From the NCBI GenBank assembly GCA_026075535.2, contig AP026542.1, positions 12,796,287 to 12,860,286 on the forward strand: a stretch of DNA of 64,000 bases, written 5' to 3'. Within the stretch, counting starts at the first letter, position 1. Each line of letters starts with the position of its first letter. Below are positions 1 to 11,000 of this stretch, one piece after another. The translations under genes and the position numbers were made by a program. The notes under the pieces were generated by a model. That model worked only from the letters and a program-made list of their open reading frames with translations. It was not told the origin of the DNA and ran no database searches. This DNA is from Tricholoma matsutake. Lineage: Eukaryota; Basidiomycota; Agaricomycetes; Agaricales; Tricholomataceae.

Positions 1-410
1 TGAAAGCTCTGAAGGGAGAGAAGAAAGGTAATATCAAAGGAGACAAATGGGCTGAGGAACAAGGGTTGGTGTTGTTTCGAGGAAAAGTGTATGTACCAAA
101 GGATCAGGATTTGCAAAGGGAGATCGTCCAGTTACATCACAATACGCCAATTGCTGGACACCCAGGAAGATGGAAGACGTTGGAATTAGTAATGTGAAAT
201 TATTGGTGGCCTGGAATTTCGAAGTATGTGTTGGGGTATGTGGATGGATGTGATACGTGCATGAGGGGGAAGAAATTTCCAGAGAAACCTGCAGGAAAAT
301 TAATGCCGAACCCTATACCTAAAGCGCCATGGTGAGATATATCTGTGGATTTTATTACCGGATTACCCAAGGCTCAAGGGTATGATGCAATATTCGTAGT
401 ATGCGACCAC
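1..410 (+). pseudogene. Ty3/gypsy integrase, 5' portion (gypsy-1), interrupted
   Basis: Reading frame 1-410 encodes the integrase zinc-binding region (HHNTPIAGHPGRWKTLEL, then NYWWP and the CDTCMRG cysteine pair) and the start of the catalytic core (DISVDFITGLP, ending VCDH). The frame is cut at 410 by the marY1-like insertion and resumes at 6402. In-frame TGA codons at 195-197 (before NYWWP) and 333-335 (after APW) stand where the family normally has arginine, consistent with CGA-to-TGA decay. The upstream part of the element (gag, protease, RT) lies outside the window. Identification as an LTR-retrotransposon integrase is secure; the copy is dead. Confidence 0.9.
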
Positions 411-776
411 TATAAGGGCAACCTAAGCCTCTAGCAAAGGGAAATCCGAAGAGAAAACTCTAAGGATCCCCTTGCTGATGCCCAGTATATGTGAAGACGA
501 CAAAAATCAAATATAACCTAAAAATAGAAAAAGGCGGAGATAGGCGGATCAAGGCCGCCGAATGACATCATACCAAGGGGTATGTGTCGGAAGTGGTACT
601 CCGCCTCTAAATATAAAAGTGTCAACATGTACAAACATGATAGCAAGGGAAAATTAGTAATAAAATCCGGAAAAATCATAGAAAATGAAGAATAGAAGGA
701 AATGAGGTGGGGAAAAATATAGGACGAACATAAAAAATAGGAAAAACACACAGGGCACCCCCCTAGTCCCCTTACA
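411..776 (-). repeat. 3' LTR of marY1-like element, with internal 60-bp deletion
   Basis: This 366-bp copy matches the LTR at 5971-6396 almost base for base except that 60 bp are missing. In the longer copy the missing segment is bounded by two copies of a direct repeat (CTAGCAAAGGGAAATC, at about 5991 and 6051), and only one remains here. The deletion is therefore best explained by slippage or recombination between the short repeats after insertion. Confidence 0.95.
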
Positions 777-790
777 TCACCCCCTCTCTA
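777..790 (-). other. Polypurine tract of marY1-like element
   Basis: On the minus strand the sequence directly upstream of the 3' LTR reads TAGAGAGGGGGTGA. This is a purine run in the place expected for the plus-strand DNA primer of an LTR retrotransposon. Confidence 0.8.
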
Positions 791-817
791 AGATGCATCG
801 CCCCGATGCATTCGAAA

Positions 818-3800
818 TCACATATGACCAAAGTCCATGACTTGAATGTGACGCAGTGCAGCAGTGTGCCATTGGTGGAATTCCTTGATTAACCGAGGGG
901 CATTTATGCCAGACTCTTCAACCCATGAGTTCTCCTCATACCCATAACCCTTCCAATGTACCAAATACTGGAGTTTTCCTCGATGCAAACAGCTGTCCAA
1001 GATTGACTTGACTTCGTATTGGGGTTCTCCCTCGATCACTGTAGGTGGTGGTGGTGGGTGTGAATGGCGTCCCGGGAACAGATCTGGGGGAGCTGGAAGC
1101 AATTTGACAACATGGAAGACGGGATGGAGTCTGGACATGGAGGCTGGGAGGCATAGACGATAGGCATGTGTTCCAACACACTTGACAATGGGGAAAGGTC
1201 CCAAGAAGCGATGAGCGAGTTTCTTGGATGGACGTGTAGTGGAGATGTCACTGGAGTCAAGATAAACTCGATCACCAACCTTGTACTGAGGGGTTGGGGA
1301 GTGGCGCTGGTTGTAAAATCGCGCCATGTCGTCCTTCGCCTTTGCTAAGGCTGCCCTTGCCTCCTCCAAGCTATCCCTCATGCGTTCTGTGAACTCATTC
1401 ACTGTCTCGATGTGTGAGGGAGTTTGGCGAGGTTCAAATCCCATGCGTGGATGTCGTCCAGTGTCTAAGAGGAAAGGGGTCTGTTGAGTGGAAGCATGGA
1501 CATGGTTGTTGTATCCGAACTCGGCCAAAGGAAGGAGATCATCCCAATCGTCCTGGCATTCATTGACAAAGAGGCGGATGTACTGCTCCAGTTCCTGGTT
1601 GACTCGCTCCGTCTGGCCATCAGTTTGTGGGTGATAAGCAGTTGAAGCGAGGAGTTTGATCCCCAGGAGTCGGTACAGCTCACGAGTGAACTCTGCCATG
1701 AACTGAGGGCCACGATCCGAGAGGAAGGCACCAGGAAGTCCATGTAACTTCCACACGTGGTGGAGGTAGAGTCGAGCGGCACCTAGGGCACTGACAGTGG
1801 TGTGAGTGGGAATGAAGTGAGCGCGTTTTCCCACTGAGTCAACTGTGCACATCACCGCATCAAACCCGTTTGACTCTGGCAATTCCACCACAAAGTCGAC
1901 GCTGACGACATCCCAACGACTCTCTGGAACAGGAAGAGGGTGTAGCTCACCAATAGGCTTGCGACGAGGGACCTTGGTGCGTAAGCAAAGGTCACAAGTG
2001 CGACAATACTGACCAATGAGCCGTGACATTTGTGGCCACCAATAGTTCCGTGAGGTGAGCTCCAAGGTCTTCCAGCGTCCGGGGTGGCCAGCAATCTGTG
2101 AGTCATGGTGTTGGGATATGATGCGCCGGCGAAGATCTGGGTCATTGGGAACATAGATGCGATCCCTGAAATACAACAAGTCCTCCTTTTCAGCCCACTC
2201 TGCCGCACGTAAGGAAAGGGTCGATCCCTTCCTCAGTTCTTTAACAGCTTGGGCGACAACATCCTCATGTAAACTGCTACGGTTTGCGCGACGAATGTCA
2301 TGTAGGATGTCCTGCTCCTCACCCTGGGGTGCGATACCTTCCAGTGCCCGAATGGTGAACAGGTCTGACTGCAACAGCACAATGTTTTGGTTGTCACTGC
2401 TGCCATCCCCATGGTCTGCATGTCGGGATAGGGCATCAGTCTTCCCCATGCTGTGACCCAGACGGTGGTGCAAGGAGAAGTCGAATCTAGATAGATACAG
2501 GGACCAACGAGCTTGACGACGGTTCAATTTCTTGGCCGTCATGAAGTACTCGAGGTTCTTGTGATCCATCCAAATTTCCACCTTGTGTTGGGCACCCTCG
2601 AGGAAGTGTCGCCACTCCTCAAGCACACGCATTATCGCCAACATCTCCTTGTCATGGATCTTGTAGTTTCTCTCTACAGCACTAAGGCTTTTGGAGTAGA
2701 ACGCAACAGGATGCCACTTCTGGTCCTCCGGACACTGCTGAGACAACATGGCACCCATCGCAAAGTCAGAACTGTCAGCTTCTACACGAAAAGGACGCGA
2801 ATCGTCAGCAAAGGTAAGGATCAGAGTGGAAGTGACCATCTCCTTAAGCTTTTCAAACACCTCCTGTTGTGCATTATCCCACCTCCATGCCTCCTTTCCT
2901 GTCAAGTCAAACAGTGGTCGTGCATGATGTGAGAAATCCTTGATAAAACGCCGATAGAAATTGATGAAGCCCAGGAAAGACTGCACCTCCTTCTTGTTCG
3001 TGGGCGTCGGCCAAGCTGTGACCCCATTTACCTTGATAGGATCCATCTCCACTTGACCCTCCGAGATAATCAGGCCAAGGTACTCGATCTTGGTCCTTTC
3101 AAACTCGCATTTGTCCTGACAAAGGTAGAGTTTGTACTGTTGAAGTCGCTCTAGGATGAGGCGCGTGATGCGACAGTGCTCTTCAACCGTGCGAGTGAAG
3201 ATGAGGATGTCATCGAGATAGATGCAGACAATGCCTTCAAGGATGAGGTCATGGAAGATGTCGTTCATCATGGTCTGAAAGGTGGCAGGGCTATTAGTAA
3301 GGCCAAAGAACATGACAAGTGGTTCAAAAAGACCATGGTTGGTACGAAAAGCTGCCTTCCACTCATCTCCCTCCTTTATCCTCACATTATTATAGCCCCA
3401 ATGGACATCAAGCTTGGTGAAGTATCGGGCTCCATGGAGCTGGTTTACGAGTTCGGAGATGAGGGGTAGTGGGTAGCGATTTTTGACCGTGATGTTGTTG
3501 AGCCTTCTGTAGTCTTGAACCGGTTGAAGTGAACCATCCTTCTTCTTGACAAAGAAAAAGGGAGAGGCCATGGGTGACTTCGATGGTCGAATACGTCCAG
3601 AGGCCAGGTGCTCATCAATGAACTGGTCAAGCTGCCATTGTTCTTCCGGAGAGAGAGGATAGACCTTGCAGGATGAAGGGGTTGCGCCGGGGGTGAGTTC
3701 GATCGTGTGATCCCATGGCTTGCACGCAGGAAGAGAGTCAAATGACTCCTTGGAGAACACGTCTTCAAACTCATGGAGATGAGGGAGTAAGGAGTTAGTA

Positions 3801-4699
3801 GAGGATTTAGCAGTGTTGTTTTTGTGGAAGGCCTCGGCGAGGCGTTGGGATATGTTCGATGTGGCACACACCTCATGCGATGAGTGAATCGCAGTGTAGA
3901 AGATCCGATCACCCTCCTCCACTTCCTCTGGGTCCTCATCATCATCATCCGAGTCTGGCATTAGATCAGGAACCCCTTCCAATTCCACTTCAGGTATAGG
4001 CAGGGGTCCAGCACGACACTTCTGAGTACATTGTATTGCCGCCTTCTGTCCACAACGTTCTTGCTTGGCTTCTGTGAAACACGTCCGACAGCAGGATGGA
4101 CATCGGCTCATGGTAACCTCCCCGGTATGCCAGTTGACCTCTGGGTTATGGTCTCGAAGCCATGGATATCCCAAAATCACCTTTTGCTTTCCTAATTGAG
4201 TGACAGCAAAAAGGGCATGCTCACTATGATCTTTGTAACAGAGAACCAGGTCTGCAACCTCTCGGATAGCACCTGCTTCATTTGGGGATCCATCCACATT
4301 ATATACAGGTATCGGACGTGAGAGTGAGCGAGTATTTAGGCGATGTTGTTGTACCAGATGGGAATCGATGAAGAGACCAGTCACACCAGAGTCCAGGAGC
4401 GCAGAGACACCGAGTATCTGTCCAGTGTCGGTCGTCTGCAGTTCGATGGCTAGGTTTAAGGAATGTGCAGAGGGAGTGGATGCCACAATATACTTGCGTG
4501 GTAGTTTACATTCCCATGATTTAATTTTGGGATGTGGAGTAGAAGGAGAGATGGGGAGAGCAGGTACGTCTTTAGCCAACTTCGAAGGGTCAGAGAGGGG
4601 AGCAGTCACAGAAATGGATTCATTCTCCGGGGATTCAACTGACAAGACTTCAAAGTGGTTATGGACAGGCAGTGAGGGCGTATGATTCACTCGCTGCAA
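818..4699 (-). CDS. pol: Pol polyprotein (protease-RT-RNase H-integrase-chromodomain), marY1-like
   Basis: An uninterrupted frame of about 1293 residues. Domains in order: aspartic protease with LLDSGV near residue 103; reverse transcriptase with FTKLDV and the catalytic YLDD box near residue 495; RNase H (VEADSSDFAMGAML, later TDALSRH); integrase zinc finger (HH...CDLC) and DDE core (DVVSVDFV, LSDRGPQF, DGQTERVNQELEQ); C-terminal chromodomain (YEVKSILD, LVHWKGYGYEENSW) ending in HM. The most upstream start-like codon is TTG, not ATG. The frame overlaps the gag end by about 13 nt in the -1 phase, so expression is probably by -1 frameshifting from Gag rather than from its own start. Unlike most elements here it has no premature stop, so it may still be able to supply enzymes even though the adjacent gag is damaged. 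Confidence 0.93.
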   Translation of the reverse strand: MQRVNHTPSLPVHNHFEVLSVESPENESISVTAPLSDPSKLAKDVPALPISPSTPHPKIKSWECKLPRKYIVASTPSAHSLNLAIELQTTDTGQILGVSALLDSGVTGLFIDSHLVQQHRLNTRSLSRPIPVYNVDGSPNEAGAIREVADLVLCYKDHSEHALFAVTQLGKQKVILGYPWLRDHNPEVNWHTGEVTMSRCPSCCRTCFTEAKQERCGQKAAIQCTQKCRAGPLPIPEVELEGVPDLMPDSDDDDEDPEEVEEGDRIFYTAIHSSHEVCATSNISQRLAEAFHKNNTAKSSTNSLLPHLHEFEDVFSKESFDSLPACKPWDHTIELTPGATPSSCKVYPLSPEEQWQLDQFIDEHLASGRIRPSKSPMASPFFFVKKKDGSLQPVQDYRRLNNITVKNRYPLPLISELVNQLHGARYFTKLDVHWGYNNVRIKEGDEWKAAFRTNHGLFEPLVMFFGLTNSPATFQTMMNDIFHDLILEGIVCIYLDDILIFTRTVEEHCRITRLILERLQQYKLYLCQDKCEFERTKIEYLGLIISEGQVEMDPIKVNGVTAWPTPTNKKEVQSFLGFINFYRRFIKDFSHHARPLFDLTGKEAWRWDNAQQEVFEKLKEMVTSTLILTFADDSRPFRVEADSSDFAMGAMLSQQCPEDQKWHPVAFYSKSLSAVERNYKIHDKEMLAIMRVLEEWRHFLEGAQHKVEIWMDHKNLEYFMTAKKLNRRQARWSLYLSRFDFSLHHRLGHSMGKTDALSRHADHGDGSSDNQNIVLLQSDLFTIRALEGIAPQGEEQDILHDIRRANRSSLHEDVVAQAVKELRKGSTLSLRAAEWAEKEDLLYFRDRIYVPNDPDLRRRIISQHHDSQIAGHPGRWKTLELTSRNYWWPQMSRLIGQYCRTCDLCLRTKVPRRKPIGELHPLPVPESRWDVVSVDFVVELPESNGFDAVMCTVDSVGKRAHFIPTHTTVSALGAARLYLHHVWKLHGLPGAFLSDRGPQFMAEFTRELYRLLGIKLLASTAYHPQTDGQTERVNQELEQYIRLFVNECQDDWDDLLPLAEFGYNNHVHASTQQTPFLLDTGRHPRMGFEPRQTPSHIETVNEFTERMRDSLEEARAALAKAKDDMARFYNQRHSPTPQYKVGDRVYLDSSDISTTRPSKKLAHRFLGPFPIVKCVGTHAYRLCLPASMSRLHPVFHVVKLLPAPPDLFPGRHSHPPPPPTVIEGEPQYEVKSILDSCLHRGKLQYLVHWKGYGYEENSWVEESGINAPRLIKEFHQWHTAALRHIQVMDFGHM

Positions 4700-5840
4700 A
4701 TAGGAAAATCCTGCTCCTCTACAACTTCCAACTTAATCTCCTCTGCAACTTGATCCTTCACTTCCTCAACATCTACAAGCGCCAACAAATCTTGCAGGAG
4801 TTCGTCTCGTCCCTCGGGGGTGAGCATGTGGATATCCTGACGATGGGGACACGCTCCAGCCCTGTGTCCAGGTTCCCCACAACAGTAGCAGAGATCCAAC
4901 TTACATGCATGGCTGCGGGCTGCATCAACATCCATTGGTACTGGGACATTGATGGCTGGTGTGGGAGTTTGATGAACAGGAATGGGGTTAGGGCAGGGGA
5001 GGCTTCGATTGAAGGTGTAGGGTGTATGAGTGGTAGTTGGAGCACGGAATGCAGCATTAAATGCCGCATTTGTGAGTCAGTTCTCGTCACAGAGTGAAGC
5101 AGCTTCATACCAAGCAAGGATATCATCGTCTGCTGGGCGCCCTTCCAACATCTGTGCAATCTGGTCCTGAATTTCTTGGTTGAGTCCCCATTGGAACTTC
5201 ACCACCACTGGTAACCCACTCCCATATCCTGCCATGTCCACCAAATCCTTGAACTCATCGATATCATCGTCCATGGATTGACGTCCCTGGTGGTAAGTGG
5301 ATGACTCAAGTCGTGTCACTGCTCGGTGGCGTTCATTGAGGGGGCAGAAGTGGCATACGAACTCAGCTCGAAAGTCACCCCAAGTGGAGAAAGGTAGAGA
5401 ACCGAGTTCTTTATTTTGATGTAGGATACGGTCCACATAGAGATAGGCGCATTCAGATTTCATGTATGTGAAGGCCCAATAAATTTTTGCAGCCTCATCG
5501 ACGAATTGATGCGACTGGAGACTAATGTATAACTCACAGGAATTAAGGAATGCACATCCCTGCGCACGTGCACCATTAAATTCAGCGGGGGGGATGGTTT
5601 GATCTGGGCATGTTCCTTAGTGGATGCGTTTGGAAAAATGTTGTTGTTGGGTGCACTTGGAGTCTTAAAGGGGGAACTATTGGTCGTAGGGTTAGCCTGG
5701 AGGGTCCTAACGAAGTTTTCAATCATAGATTTAAGCGAGTCGATTTGCGCGCGCATTCCGGAAATGTCGCTTTCAAGCACGTCGAAGTGTTCTGATGTGT
5801 CCATGTCGCTAGGGAGCGCGTTTGGCGAAAATGGTGGCAT
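4687..5840 (-). pseudogene. gag: Gag of marY1-like element, one frameshift and one nonsense codon
   Basis: Gag starts at ATG 5840 (MPPFSPNALPSDMD), with a short coiled region, then a retrotransposon Gag domain (WGDFRAEFVCHFCPLNERHRA, about 5390-5330), and ends with a CCHC zinc knuckle CYCCGEPGHRAGAC (CX2CX4HX4C, about 4886-4845). Two lesions break it. A run of seven G at 5587-5593 shifts the frame, and matching Gag sequence continues in the next frame. A TGA lies at 5077-5079 within otherwise continuous sequence (CDEN-stop-LTNAAF), as expected from CGA. The stop at 4687-4689 is the natural end overlapping pol. A homopolymer sequencing error could explain the first lesion. Confidence 0.85.
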
Positions 5841-5970
5841 AGTAAAAGCAAGATTATCTGGAATGGTGTGTAGGGACTCTGTGGAGCTTTGGGAAGCATC
5901 GTCCAGTCCGTACCTGCCTATCTTGGGCAGCGCGTTCGCGATTTTCGGGCCTTAGGGGAGAGTTTTCTAC

Positions 5971-6396
5971 TATAAGGGCAACCTAAGCCTCTAGCAAAGG
6001 GAAATCTGAAGTTAAAATTATACTACATAATACAGGCATTGGGGACACACCTAGCAAAGGGAAATCCGAAGAGAAAACTCTAAGGATCCCCTTGCTGATG
6101 CCCAGTATATGTGAAGACGACAAAAATCAAATATAACCTAAAAATAGAAAAAGGCGGAGATAGGCGGATCAAGGCCACCGAATGACATCATACCAAGGGG
6201 TATGTGTCGGAAGTGGTACTCCGCCTCTAAATATAAAAGTGTCAACATGTACAAACATGATAGCAAGGGAAAATTAGTAGTAAAATCCGGAAAAATCACA
6301 GAAAATGAAGAATAGAAGGAAATGAGGTGGGGAAAAATATAGGACGAACATAAACCATAGGAAAAACACACAGGGCACCCCCCTAGTCCCCTTACA
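5971..6396 (-). repeat. 5' LTR of marY1-like element (426 bp)
   Basis: Complete LTR, transcribed leftward. It contains two tandem copies of the CTAGCAAAGGGAAATC motif about 60 bp apart. Its outer end is CCCTTACA on the plus strand, followed by the target duplication ACCAC. I did not recognise a tRNA primer-binding site beginning TGG in the internal sequence just left of 5971. Confidence 0.95.
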
Positions 6397-6401
6397 ACCA
6401 C

Positions 6402-7480
6402 TTTACAAAGGAGGTCCATATTATTCCTACTACTACAGAAACCTCATCATTGGGCTTGGTGCGCCTCTATCTAAATCAGGTATGGCGGTTACATGGGTTA
6501 CCCAATACCGTTATCTCTGATCGCGGACCACAATTTGCTTCCACATTTATGCGAGAACTAAACAACATATTGGGAATTCAAACTAAATTATCTATGGCAT
6601 ATCACCCACAGACTGATGGGCAGACAGAGAGAATGAATCAGGAGTTGGAGCAGTACCTACATATGTTTGTCAACTACCGACAAACCAACTGGCCCGAATG
6701 GTTGGCAATTGCCAAATTTTCCCACAATAACAAATTCCATTCGGCTACTCGTATGTCACCCTTTTTTGCGAATTATGGATATCATCCTTGCATGGGAGTA
6801 GAACCCAGAAGGGAAGTCAAAGTACAGTCAGTAGAAGATTTTGTGTCTAAGATGCAAAAGGTACAAGAGGAAGCAGAGGCGGCATTGAAGAAAGCATGTG
6901 ATGACATGATGCAACACGCGGATCGTACTCGAGCACGCGCTCCAGAGTACAAAGTTGGTGACTTGGTATGGCTAAGTACCAAGGACCTGAATATTCCACA
7001 ACCTTTGAAGAAACTTACAGAGAAACAAGTTGGCCCATATGCGATCTCTAAAGTGATCTCGCCTAATGTGGTAGTGCTAAAATTACCCCGATCATTTAAG
7101 ATTGATCCCAAGATTAACGTATCCCACCTATGCCCTTACCATCCGCCCACTATTCCTGACCAACAAACTACTCCACAACCTCCAATAATAGTAGAAGGTG
7201 CTCCATAATATATAGTTGAAGAAATTCTAGACTGACGTCTTTGATGGAACAAATTGGAGTTCTTAATAAAGTGGAAAGACTATACCGACGAAAATAATTT
7301 GTGGGAACCCGAAGAGAATTGTAAGCGAGCGTGTAACGCAATTGCCCAATTCTTTAAACATAATGTGAATGCTCCATGTCACATTGTGAGAATGGTGTAT
7401 GAGGGGATGAAATTCTGGCCTTACCAAAATTTCACAGAGGGGACAAACATAATATTTTCTTGCCTGGAAGTCGAGGCATA
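6402..7480 (+). pseudogene. Ty3/gypsy integrase core and chromodomain (gypsy-1), 3' portion
   Basis: Continues the frame broken at 410. It encodes the DDE core (VISDRGPQFASTFMRELN, then AYHPQTDGQTERMNQELEQY), the C-terminal integrase region (FFANYGYHPCMGVEPR, YKVGDLVWLST, KKLTEKQVGPYAI) and a chromodomain (LEFLIKWKDYTDENNLWEPEE). A TAA near 7206 and a TGA near 7232 separate the integrase from the chromodomain. With the TGAs in the first part, this copy cannot make a full protein. The frame ends about 13 bp before the LTR at 7493. Confidence 0.9.
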
Positions 7481-7492
7481 AAAGGGGGGTAA
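7479..7492 (+). other. Polypurine tract of gypsy-1
   Basis: A purine run (TAAAAGGGGGGTAA) directly precedes the TGTTAGG start of the LTR, at the expected place for second-strand priming. Confidence 0.8.
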
Positions 7493-7894
7493 TGTTAGGA
7501 AACCACCCCATTACCTAATAAACTTTCATTTTTATTTTATTATGTCGAATTACGCTACATGACGCCAAATGACACTACATTTTGATAGCATGAGAATTTT
7601 ATTTTGCACGCATCAAAATGTACGCACATGTATGAGTGCGTCAGTAACAACAATGTACAATATATGTAACATAGTATATAAACCCTAAATATATGCCTAG
7701 GGGACCCCAGTTGTGTTCTCTTAGGTATTCCACCTACGTTTTCGGTGTGAAAGGCCTATCTCAACAAACTCACCTATTAATAACCCCTCGCATCAAAACC
7801 ATCAATTCCCCCATCACGAGCGTGGATCCTGCCCCCTTCTTGTAGAGAGAACCCACACGGTCTTAGCTAGCAGATAGTGGGTGTCGCCCTAACA
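7493..7894 (+). repeat. 3' LTR of gypsy-1 (402 bp)
   Basis: Begins TGTTAGGAAACC and ends CGCCCTAACA, a perfect 7-bp terminal inverted repeat (TGTTAGG/CCTAACA). A TATATAAACCCTAAA stretch about 190 bp in is a plausible TATA box. A second, inverted copy stands alone at 62287-62687. The base after 7894 is inside a copia LTR, so gypsy-1 was inserted into the copia element; its 5-bp target duplication (CTAAT on the right) cannot be verified because the left end is outside the window. Confidence 0.93.
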
Positions 7895-8062
7895 CTAATA
7901 GAGAAAACTACTAAATAGTACGTATCAACAAGAATGGTATACCTAAAGAACGACTTACACCTCAGTGATAGAATAGCACTGAGGTGTTGCTAAATGTTCG
8001 ACAACATGAATTAGAGAAGATTACATAATAGCATTACCATATATGGGTATCGATGTTCAACA
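7895..8062 (-). repeat. Copia 3' LTR remnant
   Basis: Matches 12596-12763 at nearly every base, including the terminal TGTTCAACA. It contains an internal imperfect inverted repeat (ACACCTCAGTG...CACTGAGGTGT, about 7959-7986). It is cut on its left by the gypsy-1 LTR. Confidence 0.92.
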
Positions 8063-8085
8063 CTCCCCCTCGAGATGAATTGGGG

Positions 8086-11000
8086 TCAAGTGAGCCCAAG
8101 TAGCTCTCGAAACTTCTCGAACTTTGTAGGGCTGAGGGACTTGGTGAAGATGTCAGCCACCATGTCTGAGGTTGGACAATATTCAAGTGTAATATGACCT
8201 GAAGAAACAGTTTGTCGAATAAAATGAAAATGAACATCGATATGCTTGGTGCAACCATGGAATGTTGAATCCTTCGAAAGTCGAATGGCACCTTGATTAT
8301 CACAAAAGAGTGTTGTAGGCATAGAGTATGAGAAAATACGAGAGAATTCTGGAAGAAGTTTGTGAATCCACAAGATATCTTTTGAAGAGTGAGTAAGTGC
8401 AATGTATTTGGCTTTGGTACTCGAGAGTGTGATGATGGGTTGCTTCTTGCAGCTCCAGGACACGATACCAGAACCGATGAAGTAAACAAAACTGGAAATG
8501 GAGTGTCGGTGGATGTGGGAAGCCCAATCGGCATCAGAGTAACCAGCAACATTGCTGTGTGAGCCGCCCAAGATAAGCTTGAGATTTTTTGTCCCCATTA
8601 AGTAACAAAAAACGCGAGTGATGGCCTTCATGTGAGTAGACCGCGGTGCTTCGAGATATTGAGAAAGTGTTGATACTGCAAATGCAATATCAGGACGTGT
8701 CATTACAGTGATGTACATGAGCGATCCAATCATCTCGCAGTACTTGGTCTTTTCGCCAGGGGTGAGGAGTGTTGGTGAGACTGCTGGGGAATCAGGGGAG
8801 AGGTCAATTCCGGGTTCAAGTGGTGTAACGGCAGTGCGCGCATTCTCGAGTTCGAAGCAGGTGATGATCCACTCAATGTAGGCTTGCTGGCTAAGGGAAA
8901 TAGTGCGGGTTGCATGATCACAATCGATTTTGATGCCAAGGAGCAAGTTAATAGGGCCAAGATCAGTGATGTTCCAATGGTTACGGATTTGCTTCTTGAG
9001 AAGTTCCACAGACTCATCAGAGTCAGCAACAAGTGTGAAGTCATCGGTGGCAGTGCCAACAATGGTGTACCTGTTGCCAACAAACTTGTAGAAAACAGCT
9101 TCATCAGCCATCGAAACTGTGTATCTGAGGCTAGTGAAAATGTGAACGACTTTGAGGTACCAACTTCGGGCACCTTGCTTGGTCCCGTAAAGTGGGCAAT
9201 GAAGTTTGCACACAACATTTTGTGAATTACAGAGATCGGGTGGTAATTCACAAAACTCATGGTAAAGTGTTGGTAAATGGGTGTAGATGATTTCATCATC
9301 CTTCAGGTATGAATTGAGGTAAGCATTCTTCACATCGACTTGGTGAATTGATGCGTTTTTCTGGACTCCAAGGGATAGGAGGATGCGGAGCGTGGCTGGA
9401 CGGACTGTTGGCGCAAATGTTTTGGTGTAATCGATGCTGTATTGCTGTTTGAAACCCTTGGCAATGAGTCGAGCCTTGTAACGCTCAATGTTTCCATCTG
9501 CGTTGCATTTCCGGCGAAATACATAACGAGAGGGAATTACATTGGTCCCGGGTGGTGCCTCAACGAGATCCCAGGTATGCAAGTTCTCGATTTGGGTGAG
9601 TTCAGCCTCTATTGATTTGAGCCATTCAGCTCTCTCATTGCCGCCAAGCGCTTCCTTTAGTGTTGATTCGTCTTCACTATTTGCAACCATTGCTGCTTGT
9701 TCCATGCCCTTTTGAAACCATTCAGCTTCGTTTATATCAATCTCTACTCCCCCTGGTTCAAGAAATCCATTATCTTCGAGTACAAAAGTGCTGTTGTCTG
9801 TATCTGCTTGACTGTGTGATGTGGCAGCATTTTGAGCTCGTTTTCCACGACCATACTCTTCAGGATTGTACTGAGGCAACCCCTGGAGTGAGTTTCGTCG
9901 GGTTCATTGTTGTGGAGGAGGTGGAGGAGTTTCTGGTGGAGGAGACTCTCGAGGATTCTCATCTTCGCTTTCGGGAGTTGGTGGAATGTTCTCGTTTGGT
10001 GTGATAGGGGTGTTTTCGACGTTTTCATTGGTTTTGGGAGGACTTTGGGAATTGGAAGAGGTCTTGGGAAGATCCAAATTGACCAGTATGTCCCACTCCC
10101 CCTCAATTTGGGTTTTCGTGGCTTGTAATATCTTGTCTTTGTTGAAATAGACATCTCGTTCAATAGTCACCTTCTTTTTATCGGGCCAATATACCCTGTA
10201 TCCCTTTGATTCTTTGTCAAAACCCACAAAACGGCCTTTCACTGCTTTCGAGTCAAGTTTCTTCCCCTTAAGTTTCTTCACCCATGCCGTTGCGCCGAAT
10301 TCTCGTAAATGGGAGAGGTCAGGTTTCTTTCCGGTGCCTTTTTCGTATGGTGTTTTGTCTTCACTTAACACTTGCGTCGGCACTCAGTTTCACACCCAGA
10401 CACTATGTAGTACTCCTTCTGCCCAAAGATTTGAGGGTAGGCCAGAGGCTGTGAGCATGGCTAGTGCGCATTCCATATGAGTTCGATTGGCTCGTTCAGC
10501 AGCTCCATTAGAGGATGGCAAGTCATGTACGGTGAGGTGGCAGACTGTTCCTGCCTTCTCGAGGTGTTCATTAAAGACTTTACTAGTGAATTCTCCACCA
10601 CGATCGGTGCTGAAAATTTTGATGCGTGCCCCATGTTGGACTTTTGCCCAGGCCTCGTACTTCTTATAGTTATCAAACCCTTCAGATTTTTGCCAATTGA
10701 AGAATACCCTTTCCTCGTGACTTGAGAGGTCTTGGAAAATTTGATGGTATCGTTTTCGGCCTATTGACTTGACTGGTGATGGACCCCAGGTATCAGCTAC
10801 AACTTTATCACTGTAATTCTTGTACTTCATTTGACTTTTCCTTGGAAAAAATTTACGGATGGCCTTTGCTTTTATGCAGGCTTCGCAGAATTCAGGTTTG
10901 GAGTTGTAGTCGAGTTCGATCCCAGACCATTCCTGCCTTCACCATTCTATGCAGGTCATCATGATTTACATGCCCCATTTTTTGGTGGAGCTCACTGATC

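Larger units (their letters stand above)
411..6396 (-). mobile_element. Full-length Ty3/gypsy chromovirus, marY1-like (gypsy-2)
   Basis: A complete minus-strand LTR retrotransposon. It has LTRs at 411-776 and 5971-6396, a polypurine tract at 777-790, gag at 4687-5840 and an uninterrupted pol at 818-4699. It is flanked by a perfect 5-bp target duplication ACCAC (406-410 and 6397-6401). Removing it restores the gypsy-1 integrase frame exactly (GACCAC to TTTACAAAG). The LTR termini are TGTAAGGG and CCCTTATA. The 5' LTR is 426 bp, and the element would be 6046 bp if the 3' LTR had not lost 60 bp. I recall marY1 of Tricholoma matsutake as about 6.05 kb with 426-bp LTRs; that comparison is from memory and needs an alignment. 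It is the youngest insertion in the nest. Confidence 0.93.

Noticed and set aside
818..4685. Plus-strand ORFs within the marY1-like pol (e.g. 2513-2932, 3176-3469)
   Set aside because: They are antisense shadows of a well-supported pol frame.
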